This document shows, piece by piece, positions 1 to 5,244 of a DNA stretch of 5,258 nt. The stretch spans positions 1 to 5,258 of the forward strand of contig ONOV01000123.1 in assembly GCA_900319505.1 (NCBI GenBank). Direction: 5' to 3'. Every line of letters starts with the position of its first letter. Positions within the stretch are counted from its first letter, which is position 1. The position numbers were made by a program, and so were the translations under genes. The notes under the pieces were generated by a model. That model was given only the letters and a program-made list of their open reading frames with translations, made no database searches and was not told the origin of the DNA. This stretch comes from an uncultured Erysipelotrichaceae bacterium (GTDB lineage: Bacteria > Bacillota_I > Bacilli_A > Erysipelotrichales > Erysipelotrichaceae).

Positions 1-1
1 G

Positions 2-85
2 TGGGGTCAGCGGGACTTGAACCCGCACGGTATTTCTACCAACGGATTTTAAGTCCGTTGCGTCTGCCTATTCCGCCATGACCCC
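2..85 (-). tRNA. tRNA-Leu, anticodon UAA
   Basis: Read on the minus strand this folds as a class II tRNA. The acceptor stem GGGGTCA (85-79) pairs with TGACCCC (9-3), followed by discriminator A at position 2. The anticodon loop is CTTAAAA with anticodon TAA at 51-49, so it reads UUA leucine codons. A long variable arm (GGTAGAAATACC) and the T-arm GCGGG-TTCAAGT-CCCGC support leucine identity. Only the first base after the discriminator (C at position 1) lies in the window, so an encoded CCA cannot be confirmed. It is divergent from tRNA-Cys and may be the first gene of a longer tRNA cluster beyond the left edge. Confidence 0.97.
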
Positions 86-98
86 ACAGCGCTTTACT

Positions 99-127
99 AT
101 AATATGCTAAAATCATGAAATTCACAA
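99..127 (-). promoter_or_regulatory. Promoter of tRNA-Leu
   Basis: On the minus strand there is a -35 TTGTGA (127-122), a 17-bp spacer and a -10 TATTAT (104-99). Six bases later the leader GCGCTGT begins (92-86) and abuts the mature tRNA 5' end at 85. Transcription probably starts near 92. The GC-rich discriminator/leader is typical of stable-RNA promoters. An A-rich stretch upstream of the -35 could act as an UP element. The match is by eye. Confidence 0.7.
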
Positions 128-156
128 GTCCCTGTTTCTCTTTCGCAATTTTTTTA

Positions 157-185
157 TTGCAATAATGAGCGTGTATTGGTATTAT
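157..185 (+). promoter_or_regulatory. Promoter of tRNA-Cys
   Basis: A -35 TTGCAA (157-162), 17-bp spacer and -10 TATTAT (180-185) precede the leader GCGCTGT (192-198), which abuts the tRNA at 199. A T-run (149-155) immediately upstream of the -35 could serve as an UP element. The geometry is identical to that of the divergent tRNA-Leu promoter. Start of transcription is inferred near 192. Confidence 0.72.
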
Positions 186-198
186 AAATAAGCGCTGT

Positions 199-272
199 GG
201 TTCCTTAGCCAAGTGGTAAGGCAACAGACTGCAACTCTGTGAGCGCCGGTCCGACTCCGGCAGGAACCTCCA
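199..272 (+). tRNA. tRNA-Cys, anticodon GCA
   Basis: All arms fold: acceptor GGTTCCT (199-205) with AGGAACC (262-268), D-stem GCC/GGC with loop AAGTGGTAA, anticodon stem ACAGA/TCTGT (224-228, 236-240), loop CTGCAAC with anticodon GCA at 231-233, a 4-nt variable loop, and T-stem GCCGG/CCGGC (245-249, 257-261). Discriminator T (269) is the base expected for cysteine tRNAs, and CCA is encoded at 270-272. The T-loop reads TCCGACT, so the residue at tRNA position 55 (window position 251) is C rather than the nearly universal U that becomes pseudouridine. The gene has its own promoter and a terminator two bases downstream. Confidence 0.97.
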
Positions 273-274
273 TC

Positions 275-305
275 AATGATCCATCGCAGGATGGATCATT
301 TTTTT
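275..305 (+). terminator. Intrinsic terminator of tRNA-Cys
   Basis: A perfect 11-bp stem AATGATCCATC (275-285) / GATGGATCATT (290-300) closes a GCAG loop and is followed by a T tract (299-305, seven Ts, two in the stem). It begins two bases after the encoded CCA, so it ends the tRNA-Cys transcript. The opposite strand lacks a T tract, so it should work in one direction only. Confidence 0.93.
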
Positions 306-321
306 ATACATCAAGCAATAG

Positions 322-357
322 GAAAACGCAGACTGCTTCAGAACAGTCTGCGTTTTC
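322..357 (-). terminator. Terminator of the pot operon
   Basis: A perfect 14-bp stem GAAAACGCAGACTG (322-335) / CAGTCTGCGTTTTC (344-357) with an 8-nt loop begins 5 nt past the potD stop codon. On the minus strand the 3' arm ends in GCGTTTTC and continues CTATT, so the U tract is short and partly inside the stem. Position makes it the operon terminator. The plus strand also has TTTT at its 3' arm, so it may act weakly in both directions between these convergent units. Confidence 0.8.
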
Positions 358-362
358 AGGTA

Positions 363-1463
363 TCATGCCCCGATCTTTACTTTATTCCAGAGATCGGAAA
401 GCTTTTTCTTCAACTCCGGATTGTAGTGGAAATTCTCATCCTTGGCATAGCCTACTCTAGGTACATAGGCATCATTTTCAAAGTAATCGCCGTCAATGCC
501 GGACATGTATTTTTCAACACTGGTATCAACAGATGTATAGCCGACATAGGAAGAGTTATCCATCTGTACATCTTCCGAAATGATGTAGTTGATGAAGGCA
601 TTGGCTAAGCCCGGACAGCTGGCATTCTTGGGAATGACCATGGCATCGATCCAGACATTGGTGCCCTGATCCGGTTCAATCCATCCCATATCCATGTTCT
701 GGGAAAGAACATAGGCCGCATCGCCGGAATACATCAGAGCCAAATCCATTTCCCCATTGACCATGCCGTCAATGACTTCATCCGTCACATAGGCAGGATC
801 CATGGTCTTATTCATCTTCTGCAGCCATTTGTAGGCTTTGCTGATCTCATCCGGATCATCTGTATTCATGGAATAGCCAAGGGCCTTGAAAGCAACCATG
901 AAACCGTCACGCTGGGAGTCATAGAAATAGACTCTGCCCTTGTATTTCTTATCCAGGAAGATATTCCATCCTTCCTTCTTGATCTTTTCTTCTGATACAG
1001 CCTGCTTATTGTAGACAATGCCGACAGAACCCCAGAAGTAAGGCATGGAATATTCCAGAGTAGGATCAAATGACTTCTGGTTTTCAATGACATCTTTGTC
1101 CAGAGCGTCATAGTTAGTCATGGCGGACATATCCAGTTTCTGCAGCATGTTCTCCTGCAGCAATTGTTCAATCATATAATCACTGGGCACAAGCACATCA
1201 TAGCTGGCTCCGCCCAGCAGCTTTGTATACATCATTTCATTGGATTCAAATGTATCGTAGTTGACTCTGGCATCATACATGGTCTCAAAGTTTGATACGA
1301 CATCCTCACCGATATATTCACCGGCATTGTATACATTCAGCACATCACAGCCGAATTCCTTCTTTGCGTCCGCTACCTTTTCAACTGTTTTTCCAGCCTG
1401 TCCGCAGGCAGCCAGAGAAACAGACACAGCACTAGCGCACAGCGTCTTCCAGAACCGCTTCAT
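363..1463 (-). CDS. potD: Spermidine/putrescine-binding lipoprotein PotD
   Basis: Extracellular polyamine-binding component of a PotABCD importer, 366 residues. The N-terminus (MKRFWKTLC...) is a lipoprotein signal with lipobox SLAAC, giving lipidated Cys20. The mature protein aligns by eye with E. coli PotD along its length: SNEMMYTKL (74-82), PSDY (93-96), SMPYFWG (139-145), a YDSQRD segment (181-186), and NVWIDAM (269-275). Polyamine-contacting positions appear kept at Tyr50, Ser94, Tyr96, Trp271, Asp273 and Tyr309. Ala47 stands where E. coli has Trp34, Tyr245 where it has Trp229, and Ser183/Asp186 where it has Asp168/Glu171. I chose the ATG at 1463 because AGAGGAG (1478-1472) lies 8 nt upstream and the signal peptide starts there; an ATG 12 codons earlier would add a charged, non-signal extension. 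It overlaps the end of potC by 32 nt and is the last gene of the operon. Cys39 and Cys283 also remain in the mature chain. Confidence 0.93.
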   Translation of the reverse strand: MKRFWKTLCASAVSVSLAACGQAGKTVEKVADAKKEFGCDVLNVYNAGEYIGEDVVSNFETMYDARVNYDTFESNEMMYTKLLGGASYDVLVPSDYMIEQLLQENMLQKLDMSAMTNYDALDKDVIENQKSFDPTLEYSMPYFWGSVGIVYNKQAVSEEKIKKEGWNIFLDKKYKGRVYFYDSQRDGFMVAFKALGYSMNTDDPDEISKAYKWLQKMNKTMDPAYVTDEVIDGMVNGEMDLALMYSGDAAYVLSQNMDMGWIEPDQGTNVWIDAMVIPKNASCPGLANAFINYIISEDVQMDNSSYVGYTSVDTSVEKYMSGIDGDYFENDAYVPRVGYAKDENFHYNPELKKKLSDLWNKVKIGA

Positions 1464-2241
1464 TCTTCTTTCTCCTCTTATCTCTGATATAAGGCACAAT
1501 ATTGGTCAGAATCAGCACAACCGTTACGACTAAGACAATGATGGAGCTTAATGCATTGATGGTCGGATTGACCCGCTTCACATTGCCGTAGACATAGATG
1601 GAAATGTTCTGCACACCGGGACCGGTGGTGAACATGGAAATAACAAAATCATCAAAGGACATGGAAAAAGCAATCAGAGCAGCAGCGCCGATGCTGTTTT
1701 TGATCTGGGGCACAATGACCTTCCAGATAACCTGCCAGGGCGTACAGCCAAGGTCCATGGCCGCTTCAGCCATGTTGGGATCCAGGCGTCTGAGCCTGGG
1801 CATGATCGTCAGCATGACATACGGCGTACAGAAGGCAATATGCGCCAGCAGCATTGTCACAAACCCGGTCTTGATATGCAGCGAGCTGTAGAACAGCATG
1901 AAGCCGATGGCCGTAACAATTTCCGGATTGAGCATCGGCAGATTGTTGACCTGACGGACAAATTCCTTGATGACTTTTCTGTTTTTGGATAAGGCGATGG
2001 ATGTGACAGTTCCGACAATGGTGGAAATGGCTGTTGCCAGCACGGCGCACAGTACCGTATACCAGATCGCATCCAGAATCGGACGGGAATAGAACATGTT
2101 CTCATACCAGCGCCATGAAAAACCGGTAAAGCGGGTCAGAGACTTGGAACGGTTGAAGCTGAAGAACACAACATAGATAATCGGCAGATAGAAGAATGCC
2201 ATGATCAGCACAAGCCAGATCCGGTGCCATACTTTTTTCAT
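1432..2241 (-). CDS. potC: Spermidine/putrescine ABC transporter permease PotC
   Basis: Inner (second) permease of the polyamine importer, 269 residues, close to the E. coli PotC size. Six hydrophobic segments are visible at about 8-28, 58-82, 103-122, 126-147, 184-204 and 230-251. The cytoplasmic EAA loop that docks on PotA is present as AEAAMDLG (158-165), followed about ten residues later by IVPQIKNSI. The N-terminal FYLPIIYVVFFSFNRS segment and the FSWRWYENMF segment are typical of PotC. The start ATG overlaps the potB stop by one base (TGATG), with GGAGGT (2256-2251) 9 nt upstream inside potB, which suggests translational coupling. The highly charged C-terminal tail (RDKRRKKNEAVLED) shares DNA with the potD start and its ribosome binding site. 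Confidence 0.96.
   Translation of the reverse strand: MKKVWHRIWLVLIMAFFYLPIIYVVFFSFNRSKSLTRFTGFSWRWYENMFYSRPILDAIWYTVLCAVLATAISTIVGTVTSIALSKNRKVIKEFVRQVNNLPMLNPEIVTAIGFMLFYSSLHIKTGFVTMLLAHIAFCTPYVMLTIMPRLRRLDPNMAEAAMDLGCTPWQVIWKVIVPQIKNSIGAAALIAFSMSFDDFVISMFTTGPGVQNISIYVYGNVKRVNPTINALSSIIVLVVTVVLILTNIVPYIRDKRRKKNEAVLEDAVR
1472..1478 (-). promoter_or_regulatory. Ribosome binding site of potD
   Basis: AGAGGAG on the minus strand lies 8 nt before the ATG at 1463, inside the last codons of potC. It decides the start of potD at MKRFWK, directly ahead of the lipoprotein signal, over the in-frame ATG at 1499. Confidence 0.8.
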
Positions 2242-3026
2242 CAGTCGCTCACCTCCGCCGGTTCTTTATCCAGCTTCTTCATGACATACATGGAGATCAG
2301 AATGATGACCGCCATGATCATACTGATGGCTGAACCGAAGTTCCAGTCGCCGGTTGTAATGAAGTAATCCTCAATCAGGTTTCCGATCAGTACATATCTT
2401 CCTCCGCCCAGCAGTTTGGGAATGAAAAAGGAAGAAACAGCCGGCAGGAAAACAAGGGTAATGCCGGAGACAACTCCGCCCAGGGACAAAGGCAGTGTGA
2501 CTCTGAGGAACGTCTGTTTTTCATCTGCACCAAGATCATTTGCGGCCACAAACAGAGCCGGATCGATCTTGTTGAGGGCATTGTAGATTTCCAGAATCAT
2601 AAACGGCAGGAAGTTATACACCATGCCGATATAGACACGTGCTTCAGTCGGCAGAGAAAGCCGGACAAAGATGCCCTTCCAGGCATAGGTGCGCACCAGC
2701 ATGTTGATCCACATCGGGGCAGTGATCAGCAGTACCGTCAGCTTCTGGTTATTGGGGCTGAGCCTGGCCATGATATAGGCCGTCGGATAGCCGAGGGCAA
2801 TGCAGATGAGGGTCGTGAAGAAAGCCATCTTCAAGGAACGCCACATGACCGTAGGGAATATGGCATCCGAGAAGAAACGGACAAAGTTGGACAGTGTAAA
2901 GCGGAACGTCAGAACTTCATTTCCCTGTACCGTAAATGCATACAGAACAATCAGCAGCATCGGTACGATGATCATGACGATAATCCAGATGATATACGGC
3001 AGGGCTAATTTATTAAACTGTTTCAT
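2241..3026 (-). CDS. potB: Spermidine/putrescine ABC transporter permease PotB
   Basis: First permease of the importer, 261 residues from the chosen start. Hydrophobic segments lie at about 10-32, 63-87, 96-112, 131-150, 183-203 and 231-249. The EAA-type loop is degenerate but clear: VAANDLGADEKQTFLRVTLP (160-179), where AANDLG replaces EAA---G. TAPMWINMLVRTYAWKGIF (102-120) and GMVYNFLPFMILEIY (134-148) are PotB hallmarks. The stretch between these two motifs seems shorter than in many PotB proteins. I chose the ATG at 3026: it forms a 4-nt ATGA overlap with the potA stop, and AGGAAG (3040-3035) lies 8 nt upstream. An in-frame ATG 14 codons earlier lies inside potA and would add a polar, charged extension ahead of the first membrane segment. 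Confidence 0.95.
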   Translation of the reverse strand: MKQFNKLALPYIIWIIVMIIVPMLLIVLYAFTVQGNEVLTFRFTLSNFVRFFSDAIFPTVMWRSLKMAFFTTLICIALGYPTAYIMARLSPNNQKLTVLLITAPMWINMLVRTYAWKGIFVRLSLPTEARVYIGMVYNFLPFMILEIYNALNKIDPALFVAANDLGADEKQTFLRVTLPLSLGGVVSGITLVFLPAVSSFFIPKLLGGGRYVLIGNLIEDYFITTGDWNFGSAISMIMAVIILISMYVMKKLDKEPAEVSD

Positions 3027-4591
3027 CCGTTCATCTTCCTCATGACATGAATGTCTTCCGGATTCCATTTGAGGCCAATGCGCTGACCGGCTTCATAGGT
3101 ATCGGTTGTTTCAATCTTGAGCTCACGGCCCTGGGTGGAGAAAGTAACCGGGAAATCGCCTTCACTGATGTTTTCATCATCAAAGTCGTATTTCACATCC
3201 CAGATCTCTACTCTGCTGTTGTCTTCCGTATCCCAGGCATAGGCATCTGCCCAGCGGATCAGATCCGTATCCAGGGCCACAGATTCCTTGATTTCATCCA
3301 CGGTCTTGTAGAAATCAAAGGCCTGGATGCTTTCTTCATTTTCCTTGTCTTCAACAACACGCGGCTTGACGACATGAATATGGACGGTGACGCTGGTACC
3401 GGCCTCGGTCGCAAATGTACACGGATATATCCCGACTTCTTCCTTCAGATCATAATCAACCGTAGTCAATGAGACATCCTCATCCTCATCGTTCCATGCC
3501 TGGGCATTGGCACGGGCAATGACTTCACCTTTGCTCAGGTGCGGCACATCTTCCAGGTCCATATAGAACGAAGTGGCGCTGATCTTTTCATGGGCTTCTT
3601 CATTGGTGACATCATGCGGCGCACGCACATGCATCATAACCGTCTTGGATGTACCGGAAGATGTTTCGGCAATGACTTCATAATGCACACCCTTGAACAG
3701 AACCGACTTCACTTCGCCATTCAGCAGGCCTCTGTTTCTGGGCACAATATCAATATCCTCCGGACGGATCATGATATCCACCGGTTCATTCGCCGTGAAG
3801 CCCTGCTGTACGCACTCATAGTCCACATCATCAAAGGAGCAGACATGATCCTTCTTCATGATGCCGTCAATGATATTGGAATCGCCGATAAACCGGGCGC
3901 AGTATTCATTGACCGGCTGGTTGTAGATCTCTTCCGGCGTACCGATCTGTTCAATGCGGCCGTCCTTCATGACAACGATCTTGTCCGACATGGTCAGTGC
4001 TTCCTCCTGATCATGTGTGACAAAGACGAAGGTAATGCCGACTTCCTGCTGGATCTCCTTGAGTTCCAGCTGCATCTCTTTTCTGAGGTTCTTATCCAGC
4101 GCACTCAGCGATTCATCCAGCAGCAGTACCTTGGGTTCGTTGACCAGCGCTCTTGCAATGGCAACACGCTGCTGCTGGCCGCCTGACATCAGGGTGACAT
4201 CCCGGTGTTCAAACCCTTCCAGACCCACCAGTGAAATCATACGGGATACCTTCTGTTCAATGATATCCTTGGGCATCTTCTTGATGTTGAGACCGAACGC
4301 AATGTTCTGGTACACATCCAGATGCGGGAATAAAGCGTAATGCTGGAATACCGTATTTACATCGCGCCTGTAGGCCGGTACCCCGGCCATATCTTCGCCG
4401 TCAATCAGGATATGTCCTTCGGTCGGATCCAGGAATCCTGCAATCATACGCAGCAGTGTGGTCTTTCCGCAGCCGGAAGGACCGAGCAGAGTCACAAATT
4501 CATTCTCATAGATATCCAGGCTGATCCCCTTGAGAACAATCTGCTTGTCAAACGATTTGACAACATTCTGAATTTCAATCAGTTTCTTCAT
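3023..4591 (-). CDS. potA: Spermidine/putrescine ABC transporter ATPase PotA with a large TOBE insertion
   Basis: Cytoplasmic ATPase that powers the PotBC channel. The nucleotide-binding domain (about 1-235) is complete: Walker A GPSGCGKTT (37-45), Q-loop Gln83 in VFQHYALFPH, signature MSGGQQQRV (135-143), Walker B VLLLDES (155-161), D-loop SALD (163-166) and switch His193 in VTHDQEEALTMSD. Walker B is followed by Ser instead of the common Pro. A TOBE-type domain follows: VDIMIRPEDIDIVP (271-284) to FKGVHYEVIAET (299-310), resuming at RELKIETTDTYEAGQRIGLK (489-508) and closing with PEDIHVM (511-517). Between the halves sit about 175 extra residues, so the protein is 522 residues against 378 in E. 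coli. The reading frame is continuous with no sign of frameshift. The start at 4591 is favoured by AAGGGG 9 nt upstream and by MKKLIEIQNVVKSF being the usual family N-terminus; a longer frame upstream would run into the regulator gene. It begins 19 bp after the regulator stop. Confidence 0.95.
   Translation of the reverse strand: MKKLIEIQNVVKSFDKQIVLKGISLDIYENEFVTLLGPSGCGKTTLLRMIAGFLDPTEGHILIDGEDMAGVPAYRRDVNTVFQHYALFPHLDVYQNIAFGLNIKKMPKDIIEQKVSRMISLVGLEGFEHRDVTLMSGGQQQRVAIARALVNEPKVLLLDESLSALDKNLRKEMQLELKEIQQEVGITFVFVTHDQEEALTMSDKIVVMKDGRIEQIGTPEEIYNQPVNEYCARFIGDSNIIDGIMKKDHVCSFDDVDYECVQQGFTANEPVDIMIRPEDIDIVPRNRGLLNGEVKSVLFKGVHYEVIAETSSGTSKTVMMHVRAPHDVTNEEAHEKISATSFYMDLEDVPHLSKGEVIARANAQAWNDEDEDVSLTTVDYDLKEEVGIYPCTFATEAGTSVTVHIHVVKPRVVEDKENEESIQAFDFYKTVDEIKESVALDTDLIRWADAYAWDTEDNSRVEIWDVKYDFDDENISEGDFPVTFSTQGRELKIETTDTYEAGQRIGLKWNPEDIHVMRKMNG
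3035..3040 (-). promoter_or_regulatory. Ribosome binding site of potB
   Basis: AGGAAG on the minus strand lies 8 nt before the ATG at 3026, within the last potA codons. With the ATGA stop/start overlap it settles the potB start and indicates translational coupling to potA. Confidence 0.7.
3128..3658 (-). other. Acidic tandem Ig-like insertion within PotA
   Basis: Encodes PotA residues of about 312-488, which interrupt the TOBE domain between two of its conserved strands. It contains two diverged repeats of about 85-90 residues. Matching points are VMMHVRAPHDV (318-328) with VTVHIHVVKPR (401-411), SATSFYMDLEDV (338-349) with QAFDFYKTVDEI (423-434), ANAQAWNDED (361-370) with ADAYAWDTED (448-457), and VGIYPCTFATEAGT (386-399) with EGDFPVTFSTQGR (477-489). 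The ending of the type G-x-(Y/F)-P-x-T-F-x-T recalls bacterial Ig-like beta-sandwich repeats of Gram-positive surface proteins. By hand count the insert has about 41 Asp/Glu and 14 Lys/Arg. The repeats and position are seen directly; the Ig-like fold is inferred from motif style; function is unknown. Confidence 0.8.
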
Positions 4592-4600
4592 TGTTTCTTT

Positions 4601-4606
4601 CCCCTT
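4601..4606 (-). promoter_or_regulatory. Ribosome binding site of potA
   Basis: AAGGGG on the minus strand lies 9 nt before the ATG at 4591, in the 19-bp gap after the regulator stop codon. It supports starting PotA at MKKLIEIQ rather than further upstream inside the regulator gene. Confidence 0.65.
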
Positions 4607-4610
4607 ATCT

Positions 4611-5153
4611 TCAGAATACCGGCGGTGTGCTGATCCACAGCACACTGGCCCTGTGCGATGAACGGTTTGCGAGGTAATGTGCCTCATTGCCGTTGATGTA
4701 GAATGTTTCACCCTTCCTGACCGTTAAACCTTTACTCCGGTTGGAAAAACACAGGGTAATGCGGCCGTTCAGGACATAGCCCATCTCTTCCCCGTCATGC
4801 GGATCGATATGCATACTCTCCGCACCGGGTTCAAGATCCAATAGAAGCGGCTCCATTCTGTTCTTCTGGGCATTGGGAACAATCCAGTGCAGTACCTGGT
4901 CCTTCCGCTCGTCCACAAAAACATCTTCTTCCGTAAAGACAACCTGTTCTTCCTTCTCATCCGCAAAAAAACGCGACATTGTCACCCCCAGCGCCTCACA
5001 GATATCTTCCAGCGTCTGCAGGCTGGGACTGGTCAGATTGCGTTCCAGCTGAGAGAGAAAGCCCTTGGTCAGTTCCGTACGGGATGCGAGTTCTTCCAGC
5101 GTCAGATCATTCTTGATCCTGAGCTGTCTGATCCGATGGCCGACATCAATCAT
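4611..5153 (-). CDS. XRE-family regulator with cupin sensor domain (PuuR-like)
   Basis: A 180-residue DNA-binding regulator, about the size of E. coli PuuR (185). Residues 6-62 form an XRE/Cro-type helix-turn-helix: LTLEELASRT (17-26) is the first helix of the motif and TKGFLSQLERN (29-39) the recognition helix, followed by SPSLQTLEDICEALGV. A linker leads to a C-terminal cupin (about 100-177) with PHDGEEMGYVLNGRI (118-132) and GETFYINGNEAHYLAN (148-163); His119, Glu123 and His159 are the likely pocket or metal-site residues. HTH-cupin proteins of this kind commonly control polyamine or amino-acid uptake genes beside them. As first gene of the pot operon it probably binds its own promoter region and responds to a polyamine or related metabolite. 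GGAGG (5163-5159) lies 5 nt before the start. Whether it represses or activates is not visible. Family assignment is firm; the ligand is inference. Confidence 0.93.
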   Translation of the reverse strand: MIDVGHRIRQLRIKNDLTLEELASRTELTKGFLSQLERNLTSPSLQTLEDICEALGVTMSRFFADEKEEQVVFTEEDVFVDERKDQVLHWIVPNAQKNRMEPLLLDLEPGAESMHIDPHDGEEMGYVLNGRITLCFSNRSKGLTVRKGETFYINGNEAHYLANRSSHRASVLWISTPPVF

Positions 5154-5170
5154 ATGTTCCTCCCTCTCAT

Positions 5171-5187
5171 GTTTAGTAAAAGTAAAC
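5171..5187. promoter_or_regulatory. Candidate operator of the XRE-cupin regulator
   Basis: GTTTAGTAAAAGTAAAC is a 17-bp imperfect palindrome centred at 5179, with arms GTTTA/TAAAC and one mismatched pair further in. It lies between the predicted transcription start (about 5209) and the regulator's ribosome binding site, where a bound repressor would block the operon including its own gene. Short AT-rich palindromes of this kind are common targets of XRE dimers. Assignment rests on symmetry and position only. Confidence 0.5.
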
Positions 5188-5215
5188 TTCAGTTATTCTT
5201 TTATGAAACGTACTT

Positions 5216-5244
5216 ATTCTACGCTTTCACGTATCCCTCTGCAA
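5216..5244 (-). promoter_or_regulatory. Promoter of the regulator-potABCD operon
   Basis: On the minus strand there is a -35 TTGCAG (5244-5239), a 17-bp spacer and a -10 TAGAAT (5221-5216). The -10 matches the consensus at five of six bases, the -35 at three. The start would fall near 5209, giving a leader of about 55 nt. No other promoter is evident inside the operon, since the gaps are 19 bp or less, so all five genes are probably co-transcribed. Confidence 0.55.

Larger units (their letters stand above)
84..200. repeat. Inverted repeat of the two tRNA promoter-leader modules
   Basis: AAGCGCTGTGG on the plus strand at 190-200 recurs exactly on the minus strand at 94-84. The match extends outward to the -10 boxes, giving TATTATA, three variable bases, then AAGCGCTGTGG in both arms (180-200 and 104-84), symmetric about position 142. 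The two divergent tRNA genes therefore share the same -10, discriminator and 7-nt leader while their bodies differ. Between the arms are a T-run (149-155) flanked by GCAAT/ATTGC and otherwise AT-rich DNA. I see no coding sequence in the spacer. Confidence 0.85.

Noticed and set aside
145..160. GCAAT-TTTTTT-ATTGC as a possible terminator between the tRNA genes.
   Set aside because: The stem is only 5 bp, AT-rich, with no following T tract, and the genes on either side diverge from this point. An UP-like element for the flanking promoters is more likely.
36..224. A minus-strand open frame of 62 codons across the tRNA spacer.
   Set aside because: It spans parts of both tRNA genes and both promoters, so it is not a plausible protein gene.
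239..608. Two overlapping plus-strand open frames starting in tRNA-Cys or its terminator and running into potD.
   Set aside because: They cross the tRNA, two terminator hairpins and the antisense of potD; no start signal supports them.
3128..3658. PotA insert as a frameshifted fusion or a mobile insertion such as an intein.
   Set aside because: There are no intein splicing motifs or terminal repeats, the frame is open throughout, and the internal duplication has the regular spacing of a folded domain pair.
3539..4186. A 215-codon open frame on the plus strand opposite potA.
   Set aside because: It is fully antisense to the conserved ATPase and TOBE coding sequence, has no convincing ribosome binding site, and its translation resembles no family I recognise. 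It is a shadow of potA codon bias.
4592..4711. A longer PotA start 40 codons upstream.
   Set aside because: The extension lies inside the regulator gene, is unlike any PotA N-terminus, and the start at 4591 has a good ribosome binding site and the family N-terminal sequence.
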